From: Cryptomeria japonica
Lineage: Eukaryota; Streptophyta; Pinopsida; Cupressales; Cupressaceae
Direction: 5' to 3'
NCBI RefSeq assembly: GCF_030272615.1
Contig: NC_081412.1
Span: 696,826,083-696,890,082 of the forward strand
Length of the DNA: 64,000 nucleotides
Shown here: piece by piece, positions 53,330-64,000 of the stretch
How the letters are laid out: every line of letters starts with the position of its first letter
Numbering within the stretch: position 1 is the first letter of the stretch
Position numbers and translations under genes: made by a program
Notes under the pieces: model-generated
What the model was told of the DNA's origin: nothing
The model's input: the letters and a program-made list of their open reading frames with translations, nothing else
The model's database searches: none

Positions 53330-55472
53330 ATGAATCAGAGGTTATCAAATCCTTTTGAAGGTCCACATCTAGAGGATACTGAAATTTCTGAAGAACTTCT
53401 TCAGGAATGCCAAGAGAGTGCTTCATTTCAAAAACTTGTAGAAAGACTCATGGAAAATGACAAAGAGAAATACCTACTCATGCACACAAGCAAAGGAGTT
53501 AAAATTCTTGAGGACCTTGACCCAGACATTTTTCAAACAAGATCTCAAAATCACGAATATCAAGAAAGATAAAGAGAAGAGGATGCACGTGACCTTGAGA
53601 AAGATATTCCTGAACAAAACATACCTGAGCAAAATATACTGTTCCATACACCATTTCAACCCAGGATTAATGCAAGGGAAGAAATATTCCCTCGGCAAAA
53701 CAATGCGCCTTTGGTTACTCTTACTCAACAAATGCAAATGTTACAAAGACAAATGCAAGACATGCAACAAGGGACAATAGTACGGTATTCACTAAATGAA
53801 ATTTGTCCTTATCCCTTTGACAGAAGATTGCACATGGTCCCTTTTCCTCCAAACTCAAACATTCCTAAATTTGATAAATACGATGGAAAAAGCGATCCCC
53901 ATGATCATGTTAGAGAATTCTATACCATGAGTCTTGAATTCGCTCATGATGACACCTATCTAATGAGGTTATTCCCACGAAGTTTGGGAGGACAAACAAT
54001 GGAATGGTTATCCAAAATCACACCTCCTGTTAGATCATTTGATGAACTAGTCAACAAATTCATCACTCAATATTCCTATAACATTCAACATGCTATTACC
54101 ATGCTAGATGTCTGTAATACAAAATAGAAAAAATAATGAAACATTCATGGTATTCCTTCAACATTGGCGACGTATGGTTTCATGATATCCTTGAGATATT
54201 CCTGAAAAGGAGAAAATGGAAATTTTAATTGATAACTTGAATAGTGAGATGAGTTACAGGCTCAAGCTCCAATGCATAATGTCTTTCGCTAAACTGATTG
54301 AAAACGGTATTCAAGTAGAAGAAGCATGTGTCAAGAAAGGAACGCTCAAATTCTTCAAAGAAGGAGCAAGTTCATCAAACTACAATAACCAAAACAACAA
54401 CAACTTAGACAAATCTATATTCTAGACCAGAAATAAGAACAATAGAAATGAAGGAGGCAATGAACCACTTGATCCAGAATCTAAGCAACCCGTGCTCTCC
54501 TTATCAGGAAATCCTCAAGCTACAAAGAACCCCAAAGGTTCTAACCTAGACACTAATACTTACGCACCGAATACCAATCAAGGTCAACCCAATACCAACA
54601 ACACCAATAACACTAGCAATGCTCAAAACAATCACACAAATTGAGGACCTAATAACAATTTACGAGGTAACACCACAAATTTTCAAAAACGCGTCTACAC
54701 ACCTCTAGGTCAATCACTGGAGTCAGCATTCAGAGAACTCCTGGCAAACAAAATTATCTGTTTACTCACGATCAGCAACTATTAACCACAAATCAAACCA
54801 CCTTGGTGGAATGACTCGCACTTATGTGATTTCCATCACAACAAAGGTCATTAAACAAATGATTGCATGAGATTGAAAAACATTGTTCAACACATGATTG
54901 ATAGAGGTGATTTAACAGTGGATGGTCTCAAGACAAATGTTGACCATGGAGCCTTTAAGAATCCTCTTCCAAACTACAACAAAGATGGAGCTTCAACTTC
55001 AAACAATACCCGTGGGGCTCATATCAATCACTTCTATAATAACACCATCAATCATATATTGGCTGTAGACAGTCATGTAAACGTCATCACAATTCAAGAC
55101 CAACATAATCATGAATCTGTCAACGTAACAACCAGAGCTCAAAAATATGTCTTGAAGGGAAATATGTCAACAACAAACACTGTACCCAAAATTCAATATG
55201 ATTTAGTCAACCAACTACGCAAAACTCCTGCTCAAATATCTATACTGGAGTTACTAAAACTTTCACCAAAACACAAAGACATATCAGAACAAGTGCTATT
55301 CGAAACAAATATACCTCAAGATCTGGATGCTGACAAATTCCAAGCCATGGTCGCTCATATGACGGGGCCTCATAATCTCACTTTTTCTGAGCATGATAAT
55401 ATCTCATTAAGTCATCCTCATAACACTCCTCTCCATATTGAAGTCATTGTCTATAAACACCAAGTAAAATGA
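53330..55472 (+). pseudogene. Family A gag polyprotein
   Basis: The frame begins MNQRLSNPFEGPHLEDTEIS. The retrotrans_gag core reads FPPNSNIPKFDKYDGKSDPH, FYTMSLEFAHDDTYLMRLFP and SLGGQTMEWLSKITPPVRSF (about 53850-54080). It is followed after a frame change by MEILIDNLNSEMSYRLKLQC. The change falls at an A-rich run near 54119-54136. Stops at 53570, 54125, 54423 and near 54640 follow. A 201-codon open piece (54867-55472) ends the region. A zinc knuckle may survive as CDFHHNKGHxxNDC across a stop at about 54830-54868. This is the capsid-like protein that packages the RNA. Confidence 0.8.
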
Positions 55473-55760
55473 GTATTGATAGATGGAGGAACTGGACTTA
55501 ATATATGTACCTTGAAACTTATCCATGCATTAGGCTTCTCAGAGGAGTCTATTGATCCATGCAAAAAAATTACTATAAAGGCATATGATGATGAGGAAAG
55601 ATCCTCTAAAGGAACAATATTGTTACCAATTCAAGTTGGACCCATACAAAGAGATACTATGTGCTAGGTCTTAGACATAGACCTCACATACAATATCTTA
55701 TTAGGTCGACCCTGGATACATGAAATGCAAGCAGTACATTCTACGTATCACTAGTGTGTC
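55473..55760 (+). pseudogene. Family A aspartic protease
   Basis: VLIDGGTGLNICTLKLIHAL carries the retropepsin active site as DGG in place of DSG/DTG, a form I recall from Tat-lineage elements. ILLPIQVGPIQ and, after a stop at 55666, DIDLTYNILLGRPWIHEMQA supply the ILGRPW flap-distal motif. It is in the same frame as the end of gag. One stop interrupts it. Confidence 0.75.
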
Positions 55761-55943
55761 AAATTTCCTTATAACAGACAAGAGGTCTCTATATCTACTG
55801 ATCACAATCCATTTCAAGATTGTAATGCAATGGGGGCAGCCTAGGACAATTTGGATCCCCATAATAGGGAAAAATAGAAATCCTCAACATCAGATCTTCA
55901 ACAAGAAAAGTCTGAATCACTACTTGGAAATTTCAAACAGAAA

Positions 55944-57103
55944 ATGCAGATCAGAGAACAAGGCATGGGGGAATACTCTTTGGAACCCATGTGTTTGGCT
56001 AACTTACCAACATCACCCAGATCTCATGGATTACCTACAACATCAACACATCAGGTAACTCAGCCCATCACCAAATTTGATGGTACATTCATCCAACTCG
56101 GTACTCTAGCACATGAATCAGAGGAAAAGGACATCCTTAGTTGGTTATACAAAGATGAAGAAGAAGATAGTAGAGCAGCTACTCTGGAAATAGTTATACA
56201 AACACACCTATATGGAAAGGGCTACTTAATCGTGCAACAAATGGGATATGATGGCAAAGGACCTATTGGAAAGTGCAAAGGAGTCACTGAACCAATAGAC
56301 CTTCCTTCACAACATAGTAGGGACAAAATAGGATTGGGCTATGAACTCACTCTCCTACCAAGAAGGACATCACGCAAGAATCCAAAACCTCAGTGGAAAG
56401 AAAAGAAGAAGTACAAGGAAGAATCCTGGCAAGAGCACTATTTGAATCAGTAGAGACAATCCGTAAGGAACATGAGCATCAAGAAAAGAAGCAACATCAA
56501 GAGAAGCTCATCATTCACAAGAAGGCAACATCTACAACAGTAGCTCATATTCAAGCACCAATATCTAAAAACGCAGAATCATCTCCTGATACCATTATTC
56601 CACCCCAAGGAGGAACAGTGTATGAGCAAATACAAAAGGTAGAAGCAGGATCCGACACAAAATCGAAGAAAACTATCAAACTGGTATCAATCATTAAGGA
56701 CCTATTCTCACCATACAATATACCAGTTCACAACACAAATAAAATTTGGGATGATACCTCTGAGACTGATTCCAATGAATATGAATGGGGCAACTGTTCT
56801 AATATTCCTTATGATATTGCGGAAAATAGTAGTCATACACCCATTTATAAAGAAGCATGCAACACAAAATACCGACCACTTGAATTTGGTCCACAAAATA
56901 TCTATGATGCCACGACAAATGAGCGACGACATTATGAGAAAGTCTCTACGGAAAATGATACCATCGAAGACCTCGACGAAATCCTTGACTTCTTTAAAAC
57001 CAAAACCAATCATGATGAAACCTCCATCTTAACACTTACAGTAGCAAAACTTGATCCACCAATTGACTCCTTACCCCTTGTCTTTCTTGATCTCATCGAC
57101 TAG
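55944..57103 (+). pseudogene. Family A linker with G-patch-like segment
   Basis: The open frame from 55944 contains KGYLIVQQMGYDGKGPIGK and IGLGYE (about 56210-56350), a G-patch-like glycine pattern with conserved Met-Gly-Tyr-Asp-Gly-Lys-Gly. The frame ends at 56453, and an overlapping frame from 56393 (ESVETIRKEHEHQEKKQHQE) carries on for 236 codons into acidic linker sequence. It reaches the RT frame after a stop at 57101. G-patch segments bind nucleic acid or helicases and occur in several plant gypsy polyproteins. The frame overlap of about 60 bases may be a simple indel. Confidence 0.6.
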
Positions 57104-57274
57104 GATGAACCCAAAATACATGATATACCAATTTTCCCAAATGATGAATCTATTATCCACTACCTATGTATCGTTAACCCGGAAACAGGCTCTACCAGTG
57201 AACAAAGTAACAATGTCTGCAACCAAGGGAGTGCCAAGTCTCTCAGTCACAAAAATGAACCAAATAAACTATTT

Positions 57275-58342
57275 ATGGCTAAAAACCAGTCAATGGCAGC
57301 TATGGATCACAAAAAAGTAAAAATAAAGGATGCATATGAGGGTGAAAACCTTTTTAATGCACCTAAAGATGGGAGACTTGACACTCTTCCTGAAAATTTT
57401 CATGAGCAATCACCCATATTGATTGAGCCCACTCAATCAATCAACATTGGTACTACAGAAGCAGCCAAAAACATACACTTGGCAGAATCTTTGACAGAGG
57501 AAGAAAGTTCAACATTTATCAATTTTTTTAAAGAAAAGCAAATCAACTTTGCTTGGTCATACGCAAATATGCCCAGAATTGATCCACACTTAATCATGCA
57601 TCACTTGTCCATTACTCCAGGAGTTAAGCCAGTTAAGCAAAAACTACAAAAGATGAACCCATAGGTGGCACTCATGGTCAAAGATGAACTAAAGAAACTA
57701 TTAGATGTCAGATTCATTAGACCTATCGACTATGCAGAATGGATTTCCAACATAGTACCAGTATCAAAACTAGACGACAGTATCAGAATATGTACTAACT
57801 TTAGAGATGTCAACAAAGCCTATCCAAAGGACGACTTTCCTTTGCCCAGTATTGACATAATTGTAGACCTCACAATAGGCCATGCAATGCTCTCACTAAT
57901 GGATGGTTTTTCAGGCTATAATCAAATAAAAATAGCCCCAGAAGATCAAGATAGAACAACATTTACCTATCCTTGGGGAACGTACTGTTGGAATGTTATG
58001 CCTTTTGGCTTAAAGAATGCAGGAGCTACTTATCAACGAGCAATGACAACAATCTTTCATGACATGATGCAGACCTTCATGGAGGACTATGTGGATGATT
58101 TACTAGCTAAATCCTTTACCAGAGTAGAACACCTCGGCATCTTAGCAAAGATTTTTGATCGATTGGAGAAATTCCAAGTGAGACTCAACCCTAAGAAGCA
58201 TGTCTTTGGGGTTACATCAGGCAAGTTACTAGGCTACATAGTCTCAGCTAAAGGTATTGAAGTGGATCCAACAAAGGTACAAGCCATTATGGAGATGCCA
58301 CCACCAAAGAATATCAGTCAACTTCGATCTCTACAAGGATGA
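57275..58342 (+). pseudogene. Family A reverse transcriptase
   Basis: FAWSYANMPRIDPHLIMHHL and TPGVKPVKQKLQKMNP lead, after one stop at 57662, into the RT core: FIRPIDYAEWISNIVPVSK, ICTNFRDVNKAYPKDDFPLP and LMDGFSGYNQIKIAPEDQDR. MPFGLKNAGATYQRAM and EDYVDDLLAKS follow. YVDD is the catalytic box, and all core blocks are present. LGYIVSAKGIEVDP and the IxxMPPPKNISQLRSLQG connection precede a stop at 58340. Without the two stops this would be a normal-length gypsy RT. Confidence 0.9.
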
Positions 58343-58945
58343 CTTCAATCAATCAGGTGATTCATCGCTCAACTAGCCGATAAAAGTCTACCATTCAACC
58401 ATTTGTCACATAAAAATGTACCATTTAGATGGGAAGCCAAATGTGTAGAATCTTTCTATCAAATCAAACAATATCTGATGAACCCACCAGTTCTAGTACC
58501 ACCAATAGCAGGAAAGCCACTCATTTTATACATTTCAACAACAGATATATCACTAGGGGCACTATTGGCACAAGAAGATCAACAAGGAAAGGAACGAGCA
58601 ATATACTACATCAACAGGACATTGAATGGATATGAACTCAACTATACATTCATTAAGAAGGCTTGTCTAATAGTAGTCTTCACTTCTCAAAAGTTCTGAC
58701 ATTATATGCTAGCACATACAATTAACTTAGTGGCAAAAATTGATCCCCTCAAATATCTACTCAGCAAGGCAGCTCTTACAAGAAGATTAGCTAAATGGGT
58801 CATGATTATTAGTGAATTTGATATCCACTACACAAAACGAAGAGCTATCAAAGGACAAGCAATTGCAGATCAGCTGGCTGAAGCACCGCTCCCAGAAAAA
58901 CAAACTATGGAGATTGAATTTCTAGATAGGGACGTTCTTTCTATC
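58343..58945 (+). pseudogene. Family A RNase H (first, gypsy-type)
   Basis: KPLILYISTTDISLGALLAQ, KERAIYYINRTLNGYELNYT and EFDIHYTKRRAIKGQAIADQ are the usual Ty3/gypsy RNase H blocks. The first acidic residue is changed (ISTTD where YLSVS/YLxAS is common), which fits the degenerate first RNase H of Tat elements. One stop lies at 58697-58699 (QKF then stop). Confidence 0.8.
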
Positions 58946-59235
58946 TCTACCAAACAATGGACCCTATACTTTGACGGATCCTACACACAACATGGTTCAA
59001 GTGCTGGCATTCTATTCATTACTCCTTAAGGACACACAATACCAAGATCATATAGGCTTATGTTCCCATACACAAATAATGTGGTTGAATATGAGGCATT
59101 GGTTATAGGCATCAAAATGGTTGTAGAATGAAAAATCACAGAGTTAAAGGTCTATGGAGATTCACAACTAGTCATCAATCAAATCAACAACAACTATCAG
59201 ACAAAGGATGATAAGCTACTACCCTACAAGTGAAT
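58946..59235 (+). pseudogene. Family A second RNase H (archaeal-type)
   Basis: WTLYFDGSYTQHGSSAGILF, NNVVEYEALVIGIKMVVE and ELKVYGDSQLVINQINNNYQ provide the DGS, YEAL and GDSQL motifs with Asp, Glu and Asp catalytic positions. A second, archaeal-type RNase H between RNase H and integrase is characteristic of the Tat lineage. Stops occur after FITP, MVVE and LLPYK. Confidence 0.85.
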
Positions 59236-60709
59236 GTTGGATGACTTCAAGCAATATTTTGTACACATCACCTTTGAACAAATAACAAGGTTGAACAACA
59301 AAGCAACCGATGCAATGGATATTATTGCTTCATTACTACAAATTCCAGAGCAACAAAGTCATTATGAGTTTCTGGTAGAGCAACTGTTCTCCCCAGCCTA
59401 TGACTACTCGGAATCCCATGTTATCTATGCCTTGACTAGTTCGTATTCTCCATTATATGGACCAATATACAATTATCTAAAGAACAACATCCTACCCATT
59501 GACCTGTCTCGAAACCAAAAACGTAATTTTATCCAACAAGCCGCCCATTATACCCTTATTGCTGATACTATGTACCATCGAAGTCTAGATGGTACTCTTC
59601 TTTGTTGCCTTGATCGTAATGAATCTGACTCCACTTTACATGAGCTTCACGAAGGTATTTGTGGCACACATTCAAGTGGGACTACTCTTGATAAAAAGAT
59701 TCTAAGAATGGGATATTACTGGTCGATGATGGAGAAAGACTCTTATCACTTTGCAAAAAAGTGTCCTAAATGTCAGATCCATGGCAATCTTATACATGCA
59801 CCAACACAGGAACTGCAACCATTCACAACATCCTGGCCCTTTTGTCAATGGGGACTGGACTTGGTTGGCAAAATTCATCCTTCATCTTCAAATGGACACA
59901 AGTTCATTATAACTACAACAAAATACTTTACCAAGTGGATAGAAGCAGTCCCCATGACCACAGTGACTGGAAAACAAATTGCCTCTTTTATCCTAAATTA
60001 TCTAATCTGCAGATATGGTATTCCAAGCTCCATCATCACCGATAATGGACGACCTTTCAAAAACCAAGATGTCCAAGAACTATGTGAAAAATTCAAAATA
60101 CAACATTGTTTCTCTACACCATACTATCCCCAGGGGAATGGTCAAGAAGAAGCATCCAACAAGACAATATTGAAAATCCTAAAGAAAACAGTGAATGATG
60201 CAGGCAAAGATTGGCATGTACAACTCAATCCAGCACTTTGGGCATATAGAACTAGCATCTGCACACCTACAGGAGCAACACCATACTCATTGGTATATGG
60301 ATCAGAAGCTATTTTACCCCTGGAGGTAGAAATTCCATCTCTTAGTGTCTCTCTAAAAGGCTTAATCCTAGATGAAGAGTATTGAGTTAACCAACTACAA
60401 GAACTTGAACTATTAGATGAAAGACATCATCATGCTTATACTCATCTCAAAGCATATCAACAATTCATGTACAGAAGCTACAACCACAAGGTCACTCCCA
60501 GGAATTTTAAAGTTGGTGACCTAGTACTTAAGGAAAATCCTAGAAATCAGCAACATCGAGAAAAGAAAGGGAAATTTGAACCTAACCGGTTAGGTCCCTA
60601 TGTCATCATATCAGTCTATGGACCAGGTGCTTATCAGCTCACAACTTCAGAAGGAGATGTGCTTGATGAACCAAGTAACATCATCCATTTGAAGAAATAC
60701 TACACTTGA
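59234..60709 (+). pseudogene. Family A integrase
   Basis: The open frame 59234-60385 (383 codons) begins MLDDFKQYFVHITFEQITRL. It has an HHCC-type zinc region (LHEGICGTHSSG...CPKCQIHGN) at about 59640-59790. The catalytic core has all three acidic residues: QWGLDLVGKI, SSIITDNGRPF and GNGQEEASNK. It continues through ALWAYRTSICTPTGATPYSL and VYGSEAILP. After a single stop at 60383 the same frame runs to 60709 with the GPY/F-type end (NRLGPYVIISVYGPGAYQL, IHLKKYYT). This is the best preserved gene in the window. Confidence 0.9.
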
Positions 60710-62045
60710 GTAGTCTAATGAACGAAAAAAGTCAAAAAATCAAAAAATCAAGAAAAAACAAATAAAAAGGTACAATAAAAGCAACTGGTGAAAACCTGGC
60801 AAATAGGCACTATTGTGAGAGGACAGCTCCTCTATCTATATCTATATCCTTATCTCCGCAGTAAAGCACTATCGGTCATCGCCTAATATTTTATCACAAA
60901 TATCCATTCGGGACATACTTAGCGTAGTCACTATCCTGATTTATCCGTCTAGCCTTTCACCACATCTCACCATGGCTTGCTAATCACTGTACATACCCAC
61001 ATCAAGAGGTACACTTAGGTAGGGGCAATAACCGTCAAAAACTTATAGCATGTTCAAATCGTCAAGACTGTTTGCAAACTTAGAACATCATATCCAATAA
61101 ACCAAAAGCTCACCCAATCACAATGCACAACATCGATCGCTAAAAACAAGATTCGCAGAAGAAATACGATGGATGATTCTTTGAAGTATCAAATGTTGCA
61201 TTTTGCATAAAGTTTTGACTATTTTTGCATTTAAACTTTTTGAATTATTGGATTCTCTAAATTTTCTCCAAAATGCTTCAAAGCTAGAGAAACATCGGGA
61301 AACTCCAATATTTTCTTAGTCTTGTGTTTGTGAGGTGATCATTTGTATTGTGTAGATACTTGTCTTGAGACGTGATTCACAACATATCACTAAAGACATG
61401 ATTCCACTTTACGCATACAAATGGTTTAATCTTGTCTATTTATATGCAATCCGCACTCAGGTCATCCTGGTTCAATTATACCTTGACACTTGTGCTATCT
61501 TGAAAAATCAAACATCATGTAAATTTTTCTTAGGTCATCCTGGTTCAATTATACCATTATGCTTGTATAAATTTTCAACATATCCGAAGATCAATCAATG
61601 CTCAATGATGATACATATATCGAAAGCAAATAACATGTGGCTATATCGGGGTGACAAATGCAGAATGACGATGCTAAAAAACAATTAGTTGCATATCATT
61701 TTACAGTTAGTTGCATACCATTTTACAATTAGTTGCATATCAAGATACATCTCACAACATATCATATCATAAATCTCATTTTCAAGATACATCTCACATC
61801 TCATAACATCATGCTTTTACATCACATTCATTACGTTTCACATCACATACATCTATCTAAGCATTGCATCATCATAAAATAAAGCAAAAGCATATAGAAA
61901 GAATAAATCCATAACACATCACATGATCAAAGAAAATGGTGTCATATATATACATCTCAACAAATGATCAATATACAATATCTGTCATGTCTATGCCTAG
62001 TACAAACAAAAACAATGATAAAAAATACAATGAAGACAACGTCTC
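60710..62045. other. Family A 3' non-coding region
   Basis: After the integrase stop comes an A-rich run, then the motif ACTGGTGAAAACCTGG (60784) shared with family B. A 24-base direct repeat, AGGTCATCCTGGTTCAATTA plus TACC, occurs at 61459-61482 and 61532-61555, and three short TTAGTTGCATAYCATTTTACA-like copies at 61680-61745. No gene on the plus strand; the antisense gene ends at 62046. Confidence 0.6.
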
Positions 62046-63108
62046 TCAAGTGTGACTATCTCTTGAAGGAGACGGTCTCGCCGCAGATGTCCTAGCCCTT
62101 GGATCTCTAGGTGGATCTTGTGTATGAGGCCCTATCACGCCTCTGCTCTCTGACCGCGACCCAGTCTCTCGAGATCGACTAGATCTCGACTGTGTAAAAC
62201 TCTGCACTCGGCACTCCCTAGGCACCGCATCCTCATAATGGCACTGATAATACTCCACCTCCTTGGCTCTCAAAGTCATCTCTCTCAAGGTGTCTCTCAT
62301 CGGACCACCTGCCGCCGCTCTTCGCAAGCTCACTGTGAGCTTCTCTGCTCACCCCCGCCACTCTATCTCAATATCACGCTCTAGGGTCAACTGAGTAATA
62401 TGATGCTGCTGTATTAGCATCTATGCCTGCAACTGCTACACTAACAACTGCAGTGATCTAATCTGTGCATCCTCCACATGTGTCGAGATCCACATTTGTA
62501 AGGGTACCTATGAAGGGGTACCCCCTATCCGTCTACCTATCCTCGGTGCTGGTAGAGGTAATACATCTAACCTCCTCCTCTGAGTCAGCCTCCGCACATG
62601 CTCATATCCTCCCACTGCTGCTATCACCTACTCCACCCGCTCCTCCTCTCCAGCTCTGATCGCTAAACCCCTTCTCCCCCTGTCCAAGACCACCCGTCGG
62701 ACAACTCTCTCTGCCCGTATCCCCCTCCCACCTCCATCTCCACCCCTATCCCCTCTAATTTCACACCAACCTCTCCCACCTCCTCTATCATCTACTCCAT
62801 CACCCCCTCCCTCATCTACCTCCTCATCATCATTGTATGCTGGAATCATCTCCACTGGATCAGATATCCTGGCTACTGCCCGTGCTGTGAAGAGTCGTGC
62901 AAACTCATGAGTCATCCCTGCATCCACGATCTCAGGGGCATAATCCCAAATCTAGCCAGCTAACTAAAAGAACTCATCTACGGCCATTGTGATGTCAATC
63001 ATAGGACCCCAATCTGGGATATCCTATCTCCGTCGAGCATATAGACATGCTCCCTAAGGAATGCCCTGCTGCCGCCCATACTACTGCAACACCCGACTAT
63101 GCAAAAAC
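62046..63108 (-). pseudogene. Antisense PMD protein of family A, C-terminal part
   Basis: Reading the minus strand from 63108: HSRVLQ, a stop, YGRQQGIP, then PDWGPMIDITMAVDEFF. This corresponds to the RVxRQFGRQQxIP end of the plant mobile domain. An acidic and Gly-rich stretch (EMIPAYNDDEEVDEGGGD), a probable helix region and an Arg/Ser-rich tail (SFTQSRSSRSRETGSRSESR) follow, ending at 62046. All pieces share one frame, with stops near 62628, 62484, 62437, 62425 and 62350. The tail aligns with the family B protein (YESAV/YEDAV, then Ser/Arg repeats). The N-terminal half is removed by the LTR inserted at 63109. Confidence 0.75.
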
Positions 63109-64000
63109 TGATGAATAATAAGAGGGGGGGGTAAATTAGTATACCAAAAATCTCTGCACTTAAACACTTTGCAAGACTAATAGTAAATCAGTAAAACAGT
63201 TTAGCAGACAAACCGGTTAACACACATGCAAACCAAATAGCTAATAATGCATTCACCCATAGAAGCAAAAATGCCATAACACAAGAGATTTTGATGTGGA
63301 AACCCAAATGGGAAAAACCACGGTAAGGTGGAACTCACAAGTAACTATCTGCAGAATAGGAACCAGATCAGTTAAGGTCAGACCGGTTAAGGTCTTACAA
63401 TGTTCTTTACTAGAACAGATCCAGTTAGGAATCTCAATCTCTGTTAGGAGATAAGTCCTATTAAAGACTACCTTGCTAGAGGATTTTAGATCCACAAATG
63501 TGAACCACCTTGTTAGAGGATTTACAAAAGGCTTTTGGGCCTTTTGGGCCTACCCGGTTAAGGGCTACAGACTTGTCAAAGATGTGAGTAATCAACAAGT
63601 GTTTGATCTAGCTAGTAGCACAAATTGCTTGGTTAGATCCTTGATAGCTCGTTCCTAATGCACTCCAGAATTACTTCAGTCTTCTACACATTCATATTCT
63701 CTCCAACTCCTCAATCACCTTAAACCCTAGCAACACCATAAACTTTCGCTATATCCACATCAACAACCTAAAACCCTAGACATGATGTCCTTATAAAGGA
63801 ATCTAATTTCATGTCAGTCCAATAGGATCACATAACAATTTCCTAGGTTCAATGAACCTGGACATACTTGGTACCATGACACAAAAAGCATCGTTTAGGT
63901 ATCGGCACCATCCAACAATTGGTGGATGGTAACTCATCACAAAATGTTGGTTGGTAACTCATCACAAAGTATTACCGGTCCATACAAAATGTCGGTTGCC
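63109..64000 (-). repeat. Copia-type LTR, reverse orientation, continues past the window
   Basis: On the plus strand it begins TGATGAATAATAAG, followed by a G-run. On the minus strand it therefore ends CCCCCCC...TTATTCATCA, like the ends of the copia LTRs at 14529 and 24951. It carries GTGAGTTCCACCTTACCG, several TAACCGG and CTAACARGG phrases, and GACATGAAATTAGATTCC, matching the layout of the 23872 LTR. The 5' end lies beyond 64000. Solo LTR or 3' LTR cannot be decided. It truncates the antisense PMD gene. Confidence 0.7.

Larger units (their letters stand above)
48580..63108 (+). mobile_element. Family A: Tat-like Ty3/gypsy retrotransposon, nearly complete, 3' end lost
   Basis: The 5' LTR (48580-49991), primer binding site, 3.3-kb repeat-bearing leader, gag, protease, G-patch segment, RT, RNase H, a second RNase H and integrase (to 60709) are all present in order. 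A 3' region with an antisense PMD gene follows. The dual RNase H is the hallmark of the Tat lineage. The element stops at 63109, where a reverse copia-type LTR is inserted, so its 3' LTR is outside the window. Only about a dozen stops and two or three frame changes interrupt 7.4 kb of coding sequence. The left flank is GGTAC. Confidence 0.9.

Noticed and set aside
1-64000. Functional host genes, rRNA or tRNA genes
   Set aside because: I looked on both strands for conserved non-TE domains and for tRNA or rRNA cores and found none that I can support. Only the weak tRNA-like stretch at 7399 came close.

Overview
This window looks like repeat-rich, AT-rich nuclear DNA from a plant with a large genome. 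I infer a gymnosperm, probably a conifer, from the very long nested LTR retrotransposons, the decayed multi-exon CACTA transposase and a possible Penelope-like ribozyme remnant. No marker gene proves the species. I see no intact single-copy host gene, no rRNA or tRNA gene and no CRISPR array. Nearly everything recognisable is a transposable element (TE) or a relic of one, and most reading frames carry stops or frameshifts.

Layout. 1-4500 is decayed intergenic DNA with one retrotransposon gag trace. 4500-23871 is a CACTA (En/Spm) transposon. Its tnp2-type transposase is spread over many exons and interrupted by three insertions: a 364-bp TRIM (5819-6182), a roughly 4-kb non-coding LTR-like block (7304-11300), and a full Ty1/copia element (13103-20288) that landed in the Asp/Gly codon tract. 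Downstream, the CACTA element carries a second multi-exon gene with a SET-like domain (21609-23871). A second copia-type element interrupts that gene at 23872. It has a 5' LTR, a PBS and a zinc-knuckle gag, but where pol should be there is an unknown coiled-coil/Lys-Asp-rich reading frame (pieces at 31912-32326, 33799-33903 and 46460-48527).

That second copia region was itself invaded several times by two related families of large Ty3/gypsy-like elements. Family A is represented by a truncated reverse copy (3' LTR 26777-28229), a solo LTR with perfect TSD (32327-33798), and a nearly full-length Tat-like element (48580-63108) with gag, protease, G-patch, RT, RNase H, a second (archaeal-type) RNase H and integrase. 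Family B is one 12.6-kb element (33904-46459) with equal-length LTRs and a perfect 5-bp TSD but no pol. A 1.1-kb inverted-repeat DNA element sits inside a tandem-repeat array at 29.5-31.9 kb. A reverse copia-type LTR begins at 63109 and runs off the window.

The most interesting structure is shared by families A and B. Between pol (or its position) and the 3' LTR, both carry a gene on the opposite strand that encodes a plant mobile domain (PMD) protein with a charged middle and an Arg/Ser-rich tail. It has its own TATA-like box and a first intron. In both families the short tandem phrases in the element's 5' leader reappear in the region of the antisense gene's first intron. The two families also share the polypurine tract, the LTR 5' terminus, a leader block and a post-ORF motif, so the pol-less family B may be mobilised by family A proteins.
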